Shown piece after piece: positions 43,401 to 54,878 of a stretch of 64,000 nt of DNA. The notes beneath the pieces were generated by a model. It saw only the letters and a program-made list of their open reading frames with translations. It had not been told where the DNA came from and did no database searches. Within the stretch, counting starts at the first letter, position 1. Every line of letters starts with the position of its first letter. Source of the stretch: Gryganskiella cystojenkinii (taxonomy: Eukaryota; Mortierellomycota; Mortierellomycetes; Mortierellales; Mortierellaceae); contig JAAAIG010000093.1 of NCBI GenBank assembly GCA_015852425.1, positions 1 through 64,000 on the forward strand, written 5' to 3'. The translations under genes and the position numbers were made by a program.

Positions 43401-46400
43401 TCCACACATAAACACAGATGAACCGTCGTTGTACCTTGAGTTGTTAATGCGCTTAGAGGCGGTCAACTCCTTAAATTCTCCCGTGGCAATGACCTTGATC
43501 TTAAGGGCGAGGTTCACGTTCAGGGACGACAAGCTCTCAGGCACCTGGAAGTTGTACTCAGACCAGTTCACGTCATGGATCTTGAAATCCGGAACAGTGG
43601 TCGTCGAAGGAATACCATTCTCATCAAAGGACTCGATGGTGAGCACAACCTGTTCCAAGAGGCCGACAGGACAGACAACTGTGTTTCCAAAAATTTGCAC
43701 AGTGGGCTTGATAAGGATCTATAACACAAGAAATAGGAAAATATAAAATGTTTATAACATAATCATGGTCTATGCACGCTGTTAGAGATAGGCATAATAC
43801 GCAGCAACGTACCTTCGCAGTAGAGCCAGAGACAAGCGACTCGTTGTCGATATGACAAGCCAATCTAAGGTTATAGTCCTCTTCTCGATGGTAAAACGAC
43901 TGACGCGTGGCGAACCCGTCATGGATCAGATACATATATCTGCCCGAGTCCGAAGTCGATTTGCGGTAGGGAACAATAATGTCTCCGTCGCCGTTGGGCT
44001 ACATTTTTTTTTGGTCAAGAACAAAATCTGTCAGTCTTTGTTCTTTCAGTTCACTAAAAAGTGATTTATCTTGAACGCGAGCTGAAAAATAAAACGCGTG
44101 ATTACCTTGTAATAATGGCCTCCAAGCCAGACGCTGGTCTTGTCCGACAACTTGTTCAAGTTCTCATCGATGACGGTGATCACATGACCAGCAACACTTT
44201 CTCTGCAAACGAAATCCAACGAGCCCTAAAAAATCAGAAATATTATACCGACATCATGGAGTAACGACCAGAGAGAAATGCTTTGTCAGCAAACATTATT
44301 CGGCGTCAATAAAATAAATGCGCGTAGAAGATTAGCTGAAACAAATGACCCCAGGTTCGGCGAGATCAACTCCGATAACATTAGTATTAATTAACCTTTT
44401 CGACCGCAAGGTCAATTGTGGTTCCTCTCCCGCACGCGTCAACGATAATCCTTTTCCCTTATGGCCCTCTCCCCCGATTGCTTTTCTTTTGCTTACCTTG
44501 GTAAAGTAGGCTGTGCTGTTCTCGCCGTTACTGATCACATCCACAACAAAGGCACCGCGCTTATCGGACAACTCAGGCAACTCGATACGGACATCACACA
44601 TCTCAAGGGGAGACCGATCCAAAGCTATGTGATGCTCCCAGTTGGGGGTCAATCCGTCGAGATTCAAGGATTGCCCGATAACTGTCGCATCGTTGTGTTC
44701 TTGAAGGTACTCGAAAGTCTTGACCTCAAAGACCCTGACCAAGATCCGTTTCGCGTTCTTGGCTCGCAAGTTCAACACAACCTTGTCGGACGGTAAGTAT
44801 GTCGAGACATTATCGCGTCTGAACTCAAGGATTGTCTTTTCCGACAACTCTGTCAGAGTTTCACTCTCAGGTAACAATGCTCCCCTAAGCGAGAAAGGAT
44901 TGACAAATTAAAAAAAAAAGCGGTCGTAAGTTTTGATCCTAAGGACAGTTCTATTTCTGGGTTTCAATATTTTGAATGATGACGATGAAAATACTCCAGT
45001 TTCCGTTTCGATAACGATCTCAAATTAGCAAGACATCCAAAGCAAAAAAAAAAAAAAAAGACTCACCAACGCGTGGTATCGCCGTCACCAGCATAGAGCA
45101 TCACCTTGGCCAACAAAGGTTCCAGATACAAGTTGACATGAAAATAGGGCTCAAAACCGGCCGTGGATTTGGACTCGCGCATAAACTGGCCCAAGTATTC
45201 ATTCGTCAAAGCGGTATCCGGCTCGTCTGTAGCAGCTTTCACTCGCTAAAAAAATAACACAGTGGGGAGTTAGGCATTATGAAATCGTGCATGTTGTGAG
45301 ACTGGGGGCGACTCTGCTTGCCATGAATATGTGGGATTTTTTTGGGTTGACAGAAGTATCCAGTTTATGCAATAGCGTTAACAAACTTACGTCAGACCAT
45401 GGGAAGAGCGAATCGTCGTCTGGGAACATGTCCACGAGATCGCTCCTGTCAGTGGATTGAATCACATTTACGTGGTAATTGTTCGTATTCCTGGGGATGG
45501 CCAGGTATCTGCAAGAGTAGGAGAATGCCGCAGTCGTGATCCACGCCCATTTGTTTATGTTAGAAAACGCGCTCAAAGGAGTAAAAAAAAACTACCCAAA
45601 GTGACGAAGCCGTCAAATCAAAGGGGGTTTTTTTGGATTGAATACCGGGCGAGGTGAGACGCAGCAAGGGGGATATGTTTACCTCAAAAACTTTTCCTTG
45701 TCCTTGGGTTTGCCATGAGTCAAATCATGCTGGAGACTCATGAGGTAAACCGCCAACTTGTGTCGATTAAACTTTGGTGACAACGTATCGACAAATGCCA
45801 CCATACGCTCAAGCCAATCCTCATACGCGGCATCTTTGTCTTCGACATACAAGTCTGGGAAAATCCTCCTCTCCCACAGAGCCACAAAAGGCTCATCAGT
45901 CATGACGTCGGGGACCGCAGTCTTGATCTTCTCCAGTTGTTGTCTCGTCAAGTCACGGAGTTGATTGTCCGAGAAATCCAGTCGGTTCTCTTTACGTAAA
46001 CGCAAGATGACCTCGACCAGGACTTGATCATATCGACTGGTATCGGCCTTGTCCAGGATCTCGAGACTCCTTGAGGAGTAGCTCATGTCCATGGACCGGA
46101 AAAGGTTCATCAGCTGTTCGACATCGACTTGACCCAAGATTGTCTCCATTTCTGGGAACGTTATCAAGTAAGGCCAAGCATCCGTCGGGATCGAGGCGTT
46201 GTAGAAATCAGTCTTGATCTTGTTGAACAATTTCTTGGTCAGAGTCTCGGTCTTGACGAGATCTTGATCCAGAGTGGAGGAAAGACTTTCGATGCCGAAG
46301 GAAGTCCCGGCCGTGGAGACTGAGACGGATTCGCCCCCTTCTTCAATGATCTCGATATCATCCTCTTGCACGTCTTCCTCCGTCGATTTTGTACCACTCG

Positions 46401-46734
46401 AGGCAAAGGTGATAGGGTCCTGGTTCAACTCCTTTAAAAGCAACTCGGGTTTGACCGTGAAGGCCAGGAGAGCAACCTGGGTCTTGAGCTGGTCGAGGAC
46501 ATGAACCTCATCCGAGATGAGGTTCGAGTTCTCGGCCTCTTGGATCCATCTCTGGGCTTGGTCGATGGACTGAGCCGTGACAGGGATCTCACCCGACTGG
46601 AGTTGCTGGGAGAGGAATTGGAGACGGTAGAGATAGTGTTCCTCGGTACCAGCGGTAGCGTTCTTGACGAGGTCGGCACGTTTGGCTGGGTAGAGAGCAT
46701 ACTCTTCCTTGAACTGAGAGAACGAGGCAGACAT
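37484..46734 (-). CDS. Giant 2400-residue protein of repeated beta-domains (macroglobulin-like), uncharacterised
   Basis: Seventeen exons: 46734-45683, 45508-45391, 45245-45067, 44884-44497, 44225-44106, 43998-43813, 43718-43435, 43323-43193, 43099-42781, 42681-42055, 41971-41245, 41145-40862, 40761-40290, 40160-39999, 39893-39722, 39574-38906, 38796-37484. All phases close. The first 350 residues are mostly helical (MSASFSQFKEEYALYPAKR). Then come many tandem beta-sandwich-like units reminiscent of macroglobulin MG domains (KRILVRVFEVKTFEYLQ, LNLDGLTPNWEHHIALD, GAFVVDVISNGENSTAYFTK). The C-terminal module has GGYVKVYAEMKQGG and FWKDGYTDLVGRFAYA, a pattern I recall from very large uncharacterised proteins of ciliates, oomycetes and amoebae. 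There is no signal peptide, no membrane helix, and no CGEQ-type thioester motif. It is probably cytosolic; its function is unknown. Confidence 0.85.
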
Positions 46735-47257
46735 GTTCAAAAAATAAAATATATATATGGTTTTTTTTGGTAAGGTATCGAGAAAATATAAAAGTGTGGG
46801 AAAAACAAGGTTGGGTTTAAGGGAGTGAAATGGGCGCAGTGTGCTCCAGGCAGTAGAAAAAAAGAGCTCTGAGTGTGACGGCCCTGTGGCAAGATGCTTT
46901 TCAAGGGATGAATTGAATGTTGTCAATTGACAGTGTGTGTATGTACAAAAGTAAATGTGAATGAGGGGAAATGAGAAGGAAGGAAGGGACAGGGTGGGAG
47001 CAGGAAAGAAGAAAAGAAGAAAGAAGACTCGCGCTAGTGAGGGGGAGGGTCGCTCTTTATATACCTGTCAATGGCGAAACGGGACTCCGCCAGCATCACT
47101 GAAAAAAAATGAAGTACATATGGCATGACATGACGCGCTTTGTGCCCTGTGCGTGTTTTGTGTGCGTGTTGTACGTGTGTGTTTTAATTATGTTGGTGCG
47201 AAGTAGTTAAGGGAAGAAAATATACAGGGTAGAGATATAACATGGCCAAGTCCTTTT
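46735..47257. other. Promoter of the giant-protein gene and 3' flank of the UPF0658 gene
   Basis: Tandem minus-strand arrangement. GT-rich (47150-47190) and purine-rich stretches are present, along with a TATA-like element. No gene is supported. Confidence 0.5.
47056..47063 (-). promoter_or_regulatory. Possible TATA box of the giant-protein gene
   Basis: The minus strand reads TATATAAA in the context GGTATATAAAGAGCG, about 320 bp upstream of the start codon. Sequence match is good; the distance implies a long leader, so use is uncertain. Confidence 0.3.
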
Positions 47258-49508
47258 TCACTCGAGCTCCATCTTGTCGTGGTATGTCCGTTCACTCGCT
47301 TGCGATAATGGACTTGATCCAGCTGATCCCAAAGCACCACCGCTGTGTAATGGTCGTGTTGATGATGCCAATGCTGGCGTGTGCTTCTCAGAAAACCCTC
47401 CCTTGTGATGATTACCCTTCTGCTCCTGGCCCTTGTATTTTTCCTGAATCTGTTTCAGAGCAGGAGCTGCAGCCATCAGCCTCTGACCTGCACCATCCTC
47501 CCCATATCGAGAAGATTCCATCGGGATCGCAGGGACAGTCTCCTCAGGATCCTCGTCAATCTCAAAAGGTCTCTTTGGTCCCATAATCTTATCCTTCTTG
47601 GAGATCAACAAACCCTTGCCAAAATTACGGAAGCAGTAGATCATGCAAAAGACCGTCATGAGGACTAGTACCATCGTCACAGCGACTAAAATAAAAGTAG
47701 AAAGAGGGAGAAAGAAAAAAAAACAGGGTCAATTCATGCGTGCTAGTGCATCCATTATTATTTTTTTCAGTCATTAACTCTTTCAGAGAGATATAAAAAA
47801 AATCCTTACTGAAGAAAGTAAGATACTTTGCCGAGTTGGTGAACCGAGGCGCGTTGTCCGGGAGGTGGATATAGACCATCTGGTAGATAAAGTAGGGCTC
47901 CGTCGCGACCAAGCAAACCAACACAAACAGTGTTGCAATCTTGTTCTCTTTCATCACTCCATAGAACGAAAGGATCAACAGGATAACAGCGGCAGGAATT
48001 GAAAGACCGATGAAGAGTTGATGCCTCGAGAATGTCCTGCCATCTGAAAAAGTCGCAAAAATAACTTTGTCCGTACTGTCGACCAAAGTAAAAAGTTGAA
48101 TGGCGAACGCGACAAAGAAAAAGACGTCAAATTTCAAAATTGTGATCAGGATCTCGTATCCCTTGTGCATTCCTATAATGAGTTGAAAGGTGCTTTTGAT
48201 TAGTGCCGATTTTCCCCCTATGTGAAAATGGACAGTTTTCCGTCGTCATCATAAAAAAAATTAAATTCCCGGAGCATACTTCGCATATCGACATCACTAA
48301 AAGACGGTCAAGGGAATGGTTGATCAGGGTAAAAAGGTTAGGTCTATAACTTTAATTCCATCTCTGATTTAATCAAAACAGTCAGGCACAATGAAGATAA
48401 AAAAGCAACTTACGCTCCAAGGAATCGGTACATCTCCCAACCAAAGACTGCAGCGAGTTTCCAAGCGGCAAAGGTCAAAAAGATGGAACATACACCCATC
48501 GTGACGGCAATCGCGATATCGTACGCCTTCAGAACTGTACTGACACCTAGCGCCTTCCAGTCGTAAAGTGTTTGAATTATGCCGTCTAAATGGGAAGAAA
48601 GAGATTCGAGGAAAATTAAAAAAAAAAAAAGTGTTTGAGGCAAACAGTCAAAAATTCTATTTTAAGCGGCGTTGAACTCGTGTGTGAGGGAATGAGAAGA
48701 GAATGCACTCGACCAGAGAACTGATCCCAGCTCTTTCAGCCGGAGTGCGTTTCGATAGAGTGCATGGGCACGAGGGAACAAAGCATAGCATACTTTTTAA
48801 AATATACTTACAGGTAAAACAAAGAAAGTTGAAGAATGTAAAAGCGACGACTTGGATCTGGTTCCGATGGTACATAGCATCGACACAGAGTGTGAATAGA
48901 CAGACAATGCCGAGGATATAGAGGATTGGGTATATGACATTGGGTGTGCTGAAAAAGAGTGAAAAAGAGTGAAAGGCAGATAGAGAGAATTAGAACGTTG
49001 TTAATATCGGGAACAAAGAGAGAAGAAAAGGATGTTCCCCAATCAAATAGATGACAAATAGGAGAGTGAAAGGGTCAGGGTCCATGTTCCCGGAAGTGAA
49101 AAAATGTCAATTTTTTACCTCAGCGCGTTGCCGTTGCCTGCTTGTGTGATCCTATTGCGGAAAGAGAATAGGTGTTGAGACTCGTGTGTCGTTTTGCATT
49201 GCAACAAAGGTCAGGCTCACCTTCAGTTATCTTTTGCTATCTCTCTTACGTGAGAACATGTTCCCGAAGGACAAGTGATTCAAGGACGAGAATGACGACC
49301 GTCTCTAGCGTGACAATGGATAACGTTGCGCGTGGCCAGGCACCATCAACGATCTACAAGGTTTGTCGTAATGTCGAGTGAATGTAGAGACATTATTGAG
49401 TCCAAAAGGATTAGATCAAAGTCCCATGCGTCCAAAGAACAAACAGAGCACTTTGAGCACAGACACTGAGCAAAAGTATGGTTACGGTACCAGACCAGTC
49501 CTGGACAT
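47258..49508 (-). CDS. UPF0658 family Golgi membrane protein
   Basis: Eight exons, 49508-49491, 49353-49250, 49151-49119, 48948-48812, 48585-48414, 48296-48280, 48172-47810 and 47685-47258, give 423 residues. Exons of 18, 33 and 17 nt are unusually small but all phases fit. About seven membrane helices are visible, for example SIVTLETVVILVLESLVL, NVIYPILYILGIVCLFTL, IAIAVTMGVCSIFLTFAAW, FDVFFFVAFAIQLFTLV, AAVILLILSFYGVM and VAVTMVLVLMTVFCMIYCF. The block AMYHRNQIQVVAFTFFNF...YGIIQTLYDWKAL is typical of this fungal family, located at the Golgi in fission yeast. The C-terminal 110 residues are hydrophilic and cytoplasmic. The biochemical role of the family is unknown. The six-residue first exon (MSRTGL) is the least certain part. 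Confidence 0.85.
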
Positions 49509-50154
49509 GGTGTGGCTGTTATGCTGTTAAAAAGGAAAGTCGACTTTCAGAGAGATCGAGATCGAGAATGAGAAGAGGAAAGGAAACGAAACGAAGAGAA
49601 GGAAGAGAACAAGTCGTTTGTGATGCAGAATGGGAATGAAAGAAATGGGCAAAGCGAAAACAAAAAGAAAAGGAGACAAAGGGCGGTGCAACTTTTCTTC
49701 TAATGCTAGGAAAATGCTCTTGTGCCCTCCTCTCTGACCCCTCTCCATTGGCTTTGCCGCGGAATTTTTTTTCCCCTTCTTGTCCGTTCCTCTCTCTTCA
49801 CTGCTTTTGCAGCCACAGAAACATTTCGGCGAAGGAGAACACAGCCCCAACCCGCACCATTTTGTTTTTGTTTTGACGCAGCCCAATAATCACCTTTACC
49901 GCGCTGTTTAGGCTGAGGTTTAGTTGTTCTGTCCAAACTTGCTCTCTCCCCTCTTCTTCCCACCAAATTTTTGTTCTCTTTCTTTCTTAAAGCCCTTCTG
50001 TCAATTTTTAATACAATGGGAGGGAATGAGGTGGGGATAGAAAAGGATGGATGGGTCTATGATAAGAGAAATAATAATACAAAAACAAAAAAAAGGTTGC
50101 TATGAGAGTGAAATAAAATAAAGGTGGGATATTTGAGTACGTGGGGCGCATGTT
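49509..50154. other. Promoter of the UPF0658 gene and 3' flank of the next minus gene
   Basis: Purine-rich A/G tracts at 49550-49690 lie upstream of the UPF0658 start. No gene is supported. Confidence 0.5.
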
Positions 50155-52227
50155 TTACTTTTCCTCCCCTGATAAAGACGACGATGCCGTTCCACCGCCT
50201 CCTACTACTCCTCCTCCTCCGCCTCCACGCCAGAGCCGCTTAAACATCGACAACAGCCCACTGAACCCCTCCAGTCCACCAACAACACCGTCGCGGTCTT
50301 GCTCTCCATCCCCTGTTTCCTTGACGGCCGAAGTGCCCTTGCCAACTCGACCAATCTGCGCAACCATGTCGACTTTTCTGTCTGACTTGCTTTCTTCACT
50401 TGATGCTCCTTTAAACGACGAGGGCGGTATCGATGGACTTGAATTTTTACTGCTGGGCTGCTCTTGTTCCGTATCACTTGACTCTGGACTCGATTGGAGG
50501 GCTGAGGCCATCTCACGTGAGATCGTAATCGACGACGGTGGAGGCAAATGTTGTTGTGGTCCTCCTCCACCTCCTCTTCGGCTAAAAGACCTTGCCTGTG
50601 TATGATAGCCGGACCGTTGTTGACCATTAAACGACCGAATCATGGCTGATCCAGATCCTAAACCGAACGGTCCTCGACTCTGTGGGAAGCCTCGGTGACC
50701 ACCCAAGAACCCGCTTCCGCCACCATTAGAGTTGCCATCCTCATTCTGTTGTTGCAAAACAGACCAATCCCAAGAACTCTTTCTTTCTGGAACGTCTCCT
50801 CCAGCATCCATGGAGTCGAGTCTTGGTGGTGTGGTAGGAGCGAAAATCGGTGTGATTGGAGACAACAACACGGGTAAAGCTGCCATGGCCGCATCCGCAT
50901 CGGTCTCAAATAACGGCGAGGCCTCGTCTAGATACGAGTTCCAGTCCGGATCCAGTTCCTCCTGATGGATCCCACCCATAGGTGACAACGGCGAATGATT
51001 CGAGGTTAACAGGCCTGAGGTGGTCGATGGTGAGAGCGGGAATGTGGGTGGGACAGTCATCATTGCAGTCTCGGAAAGAGTTTCGTCCGCCGAGGTTGGG
51101 AACAATGACGGCCAGGGCGAAGGATCATCGTTGCCGTTGATCAAAGGGTCATTATGATGAGCACGGTAACCAAATGGCGAGGTATTATTTTGATCCGCAC
51201 CAATTGGTTGTGTCGAAGTTGTACTGGCGGAGGAGAGTGTGGGAGACGGGCCGATGAGGGTCTGAGGTGATTGTTGTTGTAAAAGATGTCGACTGTCGCC
51301 TTGAGCCAGCAACGCCGGTGCTTGAGCCTGCATGGCCTCGAATGTCGTTATACTCGATGGAGGTGGCAAGCTGTCTGAGGCTGCTGGTGAAGCAAGGGTG
51401 GTCGTTCCCGAAGAGAAGGAAGAAAAGAATTTTCCCGATTGTTGTTGTTCTGACGATGTCGTGTCGGTGTACCCACAGGACGCCAATAATTCGTCGATAT
51501 TGACAATTCCGAGCAACTCTGCAGATGACAGCTTTCTTTCCGATCGATTGACGGCGGAAGCAAAGGCTCCCTGGACTTGTTTCGAATCCACGAGTGAGGC
51601 TGGTGGACTAGCGACAGACATGGGCGCCGGTACACTGGTAAGAGCAATCGCAGGAGCCTGGGCGACAAGTTCTTGATTTCGACGATGGTTTTGAAGTAAA
51701 GCGTCCAGCGCCAACTTGTATGATCCATTGGCCTCAAATGAGGGCAAGTCGATGCCATGATCCCGAAGATCCTGTCTTGTCAGTACCGGGACAATCGTAG
51801 CCTTGTACTGTCCGAGATCTGAGGTGGTTCCTCCTACCAGGTCCAGCCTGGGCAAGGAGGGTGGTGATGTTGACGTACGAGGCGAAGGTAATGACGTAAC
51901 GCCGGTAGTTCGATACGAAGTTGTTTCAGTTCTTCCATTTTGTTGTTGTCGGGGGATTGGTTGATGATGAGGTTGGTTATGGGGGAGTCCACCTCGAGAC
52001 ATGGTCTCGACGGTCTCGCCTTCCTCCCAGTGAAGGATCACACCGGCGGGTCGTCTGTTCTTGTTGGAAGGAGCATAGGCAGTGGTACGGACTTTGTGAG
52101 CCAAGGCCTTGGCGTTGATCTCGTCGCTGGTAGTGGAATTGGTCGTCTTCCTTGTTTTGGTGCTTCCACTGGAATAAGGTCTCCATCGTAGTTTTGCCGG
52201 TTGTTTTGTAGCTGAGGCTGTATCCAT
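50155..52227 (-). CDS. Disordered serine/proline-rich protein, unidentified
   Basis: A single 690-residue frame from the ATG at 52227 (MDTASATKQPAKLRWRPYSS). The frame opens further upstream but without an ATG. An N-terminal conserved-looking segment (LRWRPYSS, LAHKVRTTAYAPSNKNRRPA, GVILHWEEGETVETMSRGG) is followed by VPVLTRQDLRDHGIDLPSFE, which may form a short helical motif. The remainder is serine, proline, glutamine and glycine-rich and predicted disordered, ending in a glycine-rich stretch. No domain or family was recognised. Composition would fit a regulatory or transcription-related protein, but that is only a guess. Confidence 0.7.
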   Translation of the reverse strand: MDTASATKQPAKLRWRPYSSGSTKTRKTTNSTTSDEINAKALAHKVRTTAYAPSNKNRRPAGVILHWEEGETVETMSRGGLPHNQPHHQPIPRQQQNGRTETTSYRTTGVTSLPSPRTSTSPPSLPRLDLVGGTTSDLGQYKATIVPVLTRQDLRDHGIDLPSFEANGSYKLALDALLQNHRRNQELVAQAPAIALTSVPAPMSVASPPASLVDSKQVQGAFASAVNRSERKLSSAELLGIVNIDELLASCGYTDTTSSEQQQSGKFFSSFSSGTTTLASPAASDSLPPPSSITTFEAMQAQAPALLAQGDSRHLLQQQSPQTLIGPSPTLSSASTTSTQPIGADQNNTSPFGYRAHHNDPLINGNDDPSPWPSLFPTSADETLSETAMMTVPPTFPLSPSTTSGLLTSNHSPLSPMGGIHQEELDPDWNSYLDEASPLFETDADAAMAALPVLLSPITPIFAPTTPPRLDSMDAGGDVPERKSSWDWSVLQQQNEDGNSNGGGSGFLGGHRGFPQSRGPFGLGSGSAMIRSFNGQQRSGYHTQARSFSRRGGGGGPQQHLPPPSSITISREMASALQSSPESSDTEQEQPSSKNSSPSIPPSSFKGASSEESKSDRKVDMVAQIGRVGKGTSAVKETGDGEQDRDGVVGGLEGFSGLLSMFKRLWRGGGGGGVVGGGGTASSSLSGEEK

Positions 52228-52896
52228 GGTTGGTGGTGGGAAAGGGTACAAGGATAAGTCGAGCAGTTTGACTTGAATCACATCCAACTGCTGAGATATC
52301 GGTTCTCAAGGGTGTTTTAAGAGGTAGCGTGTGTGAGGTTGATGAGAGTGATGAACAGGATTGTAGAGCAAAGAACTCGGTTAAATGTGGATGAGAGAAA
52401 AGTAGTCGTAGTAGTTTGCTGAAAGAATGTAGTCTACGTGGTCGAGTTGAAATGGCGGGAAGGCAGAGAGTGCTAGAAAGAGACTGAATGTCACCAATAA
52501 AAAAAAAAAAAAAAAGTTGAAAAATGCCTTTCGTTCCTCTCCGCTGGGACCCGCATAATTCGCAGTCACACTCTTGGGCACAAAGGTCATTTTTCCCTTT
52601 TTCGGCGCGTGTGAACGCGTCTACATCAAGAAGACTGCGTAGCTGGCTGCAAGGTCCGCAGAGTGAAAAAGAAAAGTTCAAAAGTAGATTCTTGAAAAGT
52701 CCTAGATACCGGAGATCTCGGGATCTCGGAAACACTTAAAACAGAAATTATAGGAAAGGAGGAACTCTTTTCGGGTGCCTTTTTTTATTTTTCCAAATTT
52801 GTTTACGATTTTGATAATGTTGTTGTCCCTATTGACTGAGATTCAGAAGGAGGGGCGGAAGAACGGTACGTAAAAAAAGAGGTATGTCTTCTTCCT
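52228..52896. other. Intergenic, no supported gene
   Basis: The promoter of the disordered-protein gene and the 3' flank of the old yellow enzyme gene. A run of about 17 A lies at 52500. The frames here are shadows. Confidence 0.5.
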
Positions 52897-54435
52897 CTAG
52901 CGACGACCACGTTCATACTGCTGCGAGAATTTGGCCTTGACGTTCAATTCCTTGGCCGCGTGCATCACAAAGCTGGGATCTCTCAAGAACCCACGAGCGA
53001 CCGCAATCAAGTCTGCCTTTTCGTCGTCCAAGACCTGTTCCGCCTGTTTGCCGCCCGTGATAATTCCGACGGCAATCACAGCCAAACCGGGCACATGTTT
53101 CTTGACCTGTTCCGCAAACGGGACCTGATAACCGGGGAAAGCCTTGATCGATTGTTGAGCGACATTACCACCGGAAGAGACATGGAGCACATCAACACCG
53201 GCTTCTTTGACCCATTTCGCAATCTGAACCGTTTGCTCAATATCCCAAGAGGGACCCTGAATCACATTCTCGACCAGATCCGAGGCCGAGACTCTTAGGA
53301 AGATTGGCTTTTCCGCTGGGAAGTTGGCTCGGACCTCCTGAATGACCTCTAGCAGGATCCGGGCTCGGTTCTCGAGCGATCCTCCATACTGATCTGTGCG
53401 CTTGTTTGTCACGGGCGAGAGGAAATTGTGGATCAAATAACCATGGGCTCCATGAATCTCAACGATATCCAATCCAGCCTTGGCAGCACGAGCAGCGGCC
53501 TTTCCAAAGGCCTTGACGGTCTGTTGGATCTCCTCGACCGAGAGTTCACGTGGGGCCGCAAAGGTTTCATTCCAACGCAATTCTTCTCCACCACTGGGCG
53601 CCACGACATCCTCGCGCCAGTAATCCGATTCCGCTACGGTCGAGTATGGTGGAGGCATGGAGGCCTTCCGACCCGCATGAGCGAGCTGGATACCCATCTT
53701 GGATCCCTGAGCATGAATAAAGTCGGCGATTTCTTTGATCTTGTGGATGTGAGCGTCATCCCAGATACCAGCGTCCTGAGGACTGATGCGACCTCTAAGA
53801 AACGAATAGTATAACAAAAAAAAAAAAGTCGTCTCAGTAAAACTTATTCTAACCGTAGAGGATGGACTCTAGATCGTGGTTAATTGCGGGTCAAAAATAT
53901 TTATCACGTACCTTGGCTCTACCGCACTGGCCTCTGCAATAACCAGACCAGCACCATGGATCGCAAACGAACCAAGGTGAGCGAGATGGAAGTTTGTCAT
54001 GAATCCATCTTCAGAGGAATACATGCACATGGGTGCAACCACGACTCTGTTTGCGATCGAGAGGTTCTTGACTTGGAAAGGTTGGAAGAGGAGCGGGACC
54101 TTGTCCGCACCGGGCAATTGGTCATTTATCGGTCCGAGATAGGTTCCTGGGGCGACTTTTTGGTCAATGTGGAACCGTTCTTCAGCGTATACCTGGGAAG
54201 TCTTTTCTTGATAGGCCGACATGGTGACTGGATGAGTAGCGTGTGAAAAGTAGCGAGTCGGGAAGGAAGGACGAGAGGTAGAGCAACGTCTGGTAGAGGA
54301 GAAGAAGGTAGAAGAAGAAGGTTCGAAGGAAAATATTGAACGAGAGGGTAGTGAAGAAGAAAACGAACGGGAACGATGGAGGTTCGACGCAAAGGTTTCA
54401 TAGGCGGAGGAGAAGGATGGTCTAAGGCTGGGCAT
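52897..54435 (-). CDS. YqjM-type old yellow enzyme (NADPH:flavin ene-reductase), probably mitochondrial
   Basis: Two exons, 54435-53912 and 53794-52897, give 473 residues. The join AG+A restores AVEP-R-GRISPQDAGIW. It is an FMN-dependent TIM barrel that reduces activated C=C bonds with NADPH. The motifs match the YqjM class rather than yeast OYE1: APMCMYSSEDG carries the Cys and Tyr that tune the flavin and bind substrate, and GIQLAHAGRKA is present. IEIHGAHGYLIHNFLSP has the paired histidines, followed by NKRTDQYGGSLENR, and the phosphate-binding end is LIAVARGFLRDPSF. The first 70 residues are a long serine/arginine-rich presequence (mitochondrial-like), after which MSAYQEKTSQVYAEE could be a second, cytosolic start. 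A MITE lies just upstream of the first ATG. Confidence 0.92.
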
Positions 54436-54442
54436 GAGGGAA

Positions 54443-54616
54443 TACAGTCAACCCTCGTTACAGTGAATGGCGTTACAGTGAATCCCGCGTTATAGTGAAT
54501 TCTGGGTTTTTTTTGTCAAGTTTTTTGTATGTGAATTGTACTTGTTATAGTGAATGCACGTTATAGTGAATATTTTGACCCAAAGGTGGCATTCACTGTA
54601 ACGAGGGTTGACTGTA
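54443..54616. mobile_element. MITE of the mariner/pogo (Tigger-like) type
   Basis: Perfect 25-bp terminal inverted repeats begin CAGTCAACCCTCGTTACAG and end CTGTAACGAGGGTTGACTG (54445-54469 and 54590-54614). They are flanked by TA at both sides (54443-54444 and 54615-54616), the target duplication of the Tc1/mariner/pogo superfamily. The 170-bp body has no coding capacity and holds internal copies of GTTATAGTGAAT or GTTACAGTGAAT in both halves. The CAGTCAACCCTCG terminus is characteristic of pogo/Tigger-like elements. It lies 8 bp upstream of the old yellow enzyme start codon, so it must form part of its leader or promoter. Confidence 0.93.
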
Positions 54617-54878
54617 AAAAGTGGAATGAAAGACGATTGGAATTAGGTTGCAAATGGGAGGAAATGACAAGATTGGGACCCCGTCCCACAGACATTGAAC
54701 GGAGGAACTGACAAATCATTTTTTTAAGGTTTGTGAACGCGACAGAGAGGAGGCGTAAAACATGGGTAGCACAGCATGTATACCATCATTACCAACTCCT
54801 ACCCCGATTTGTAAAAAAAAGATCGTGGCTTTGTTTTGGGTTATCTATTTTTCTTTTACTGGTGTGCGCCTATGGCCC

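Noticed and set aside
52228..52287. Apparent start of the disordered protein at 52287
   Set aside because: The codon is TTG; the ATG at 52227 in good context is more likely.
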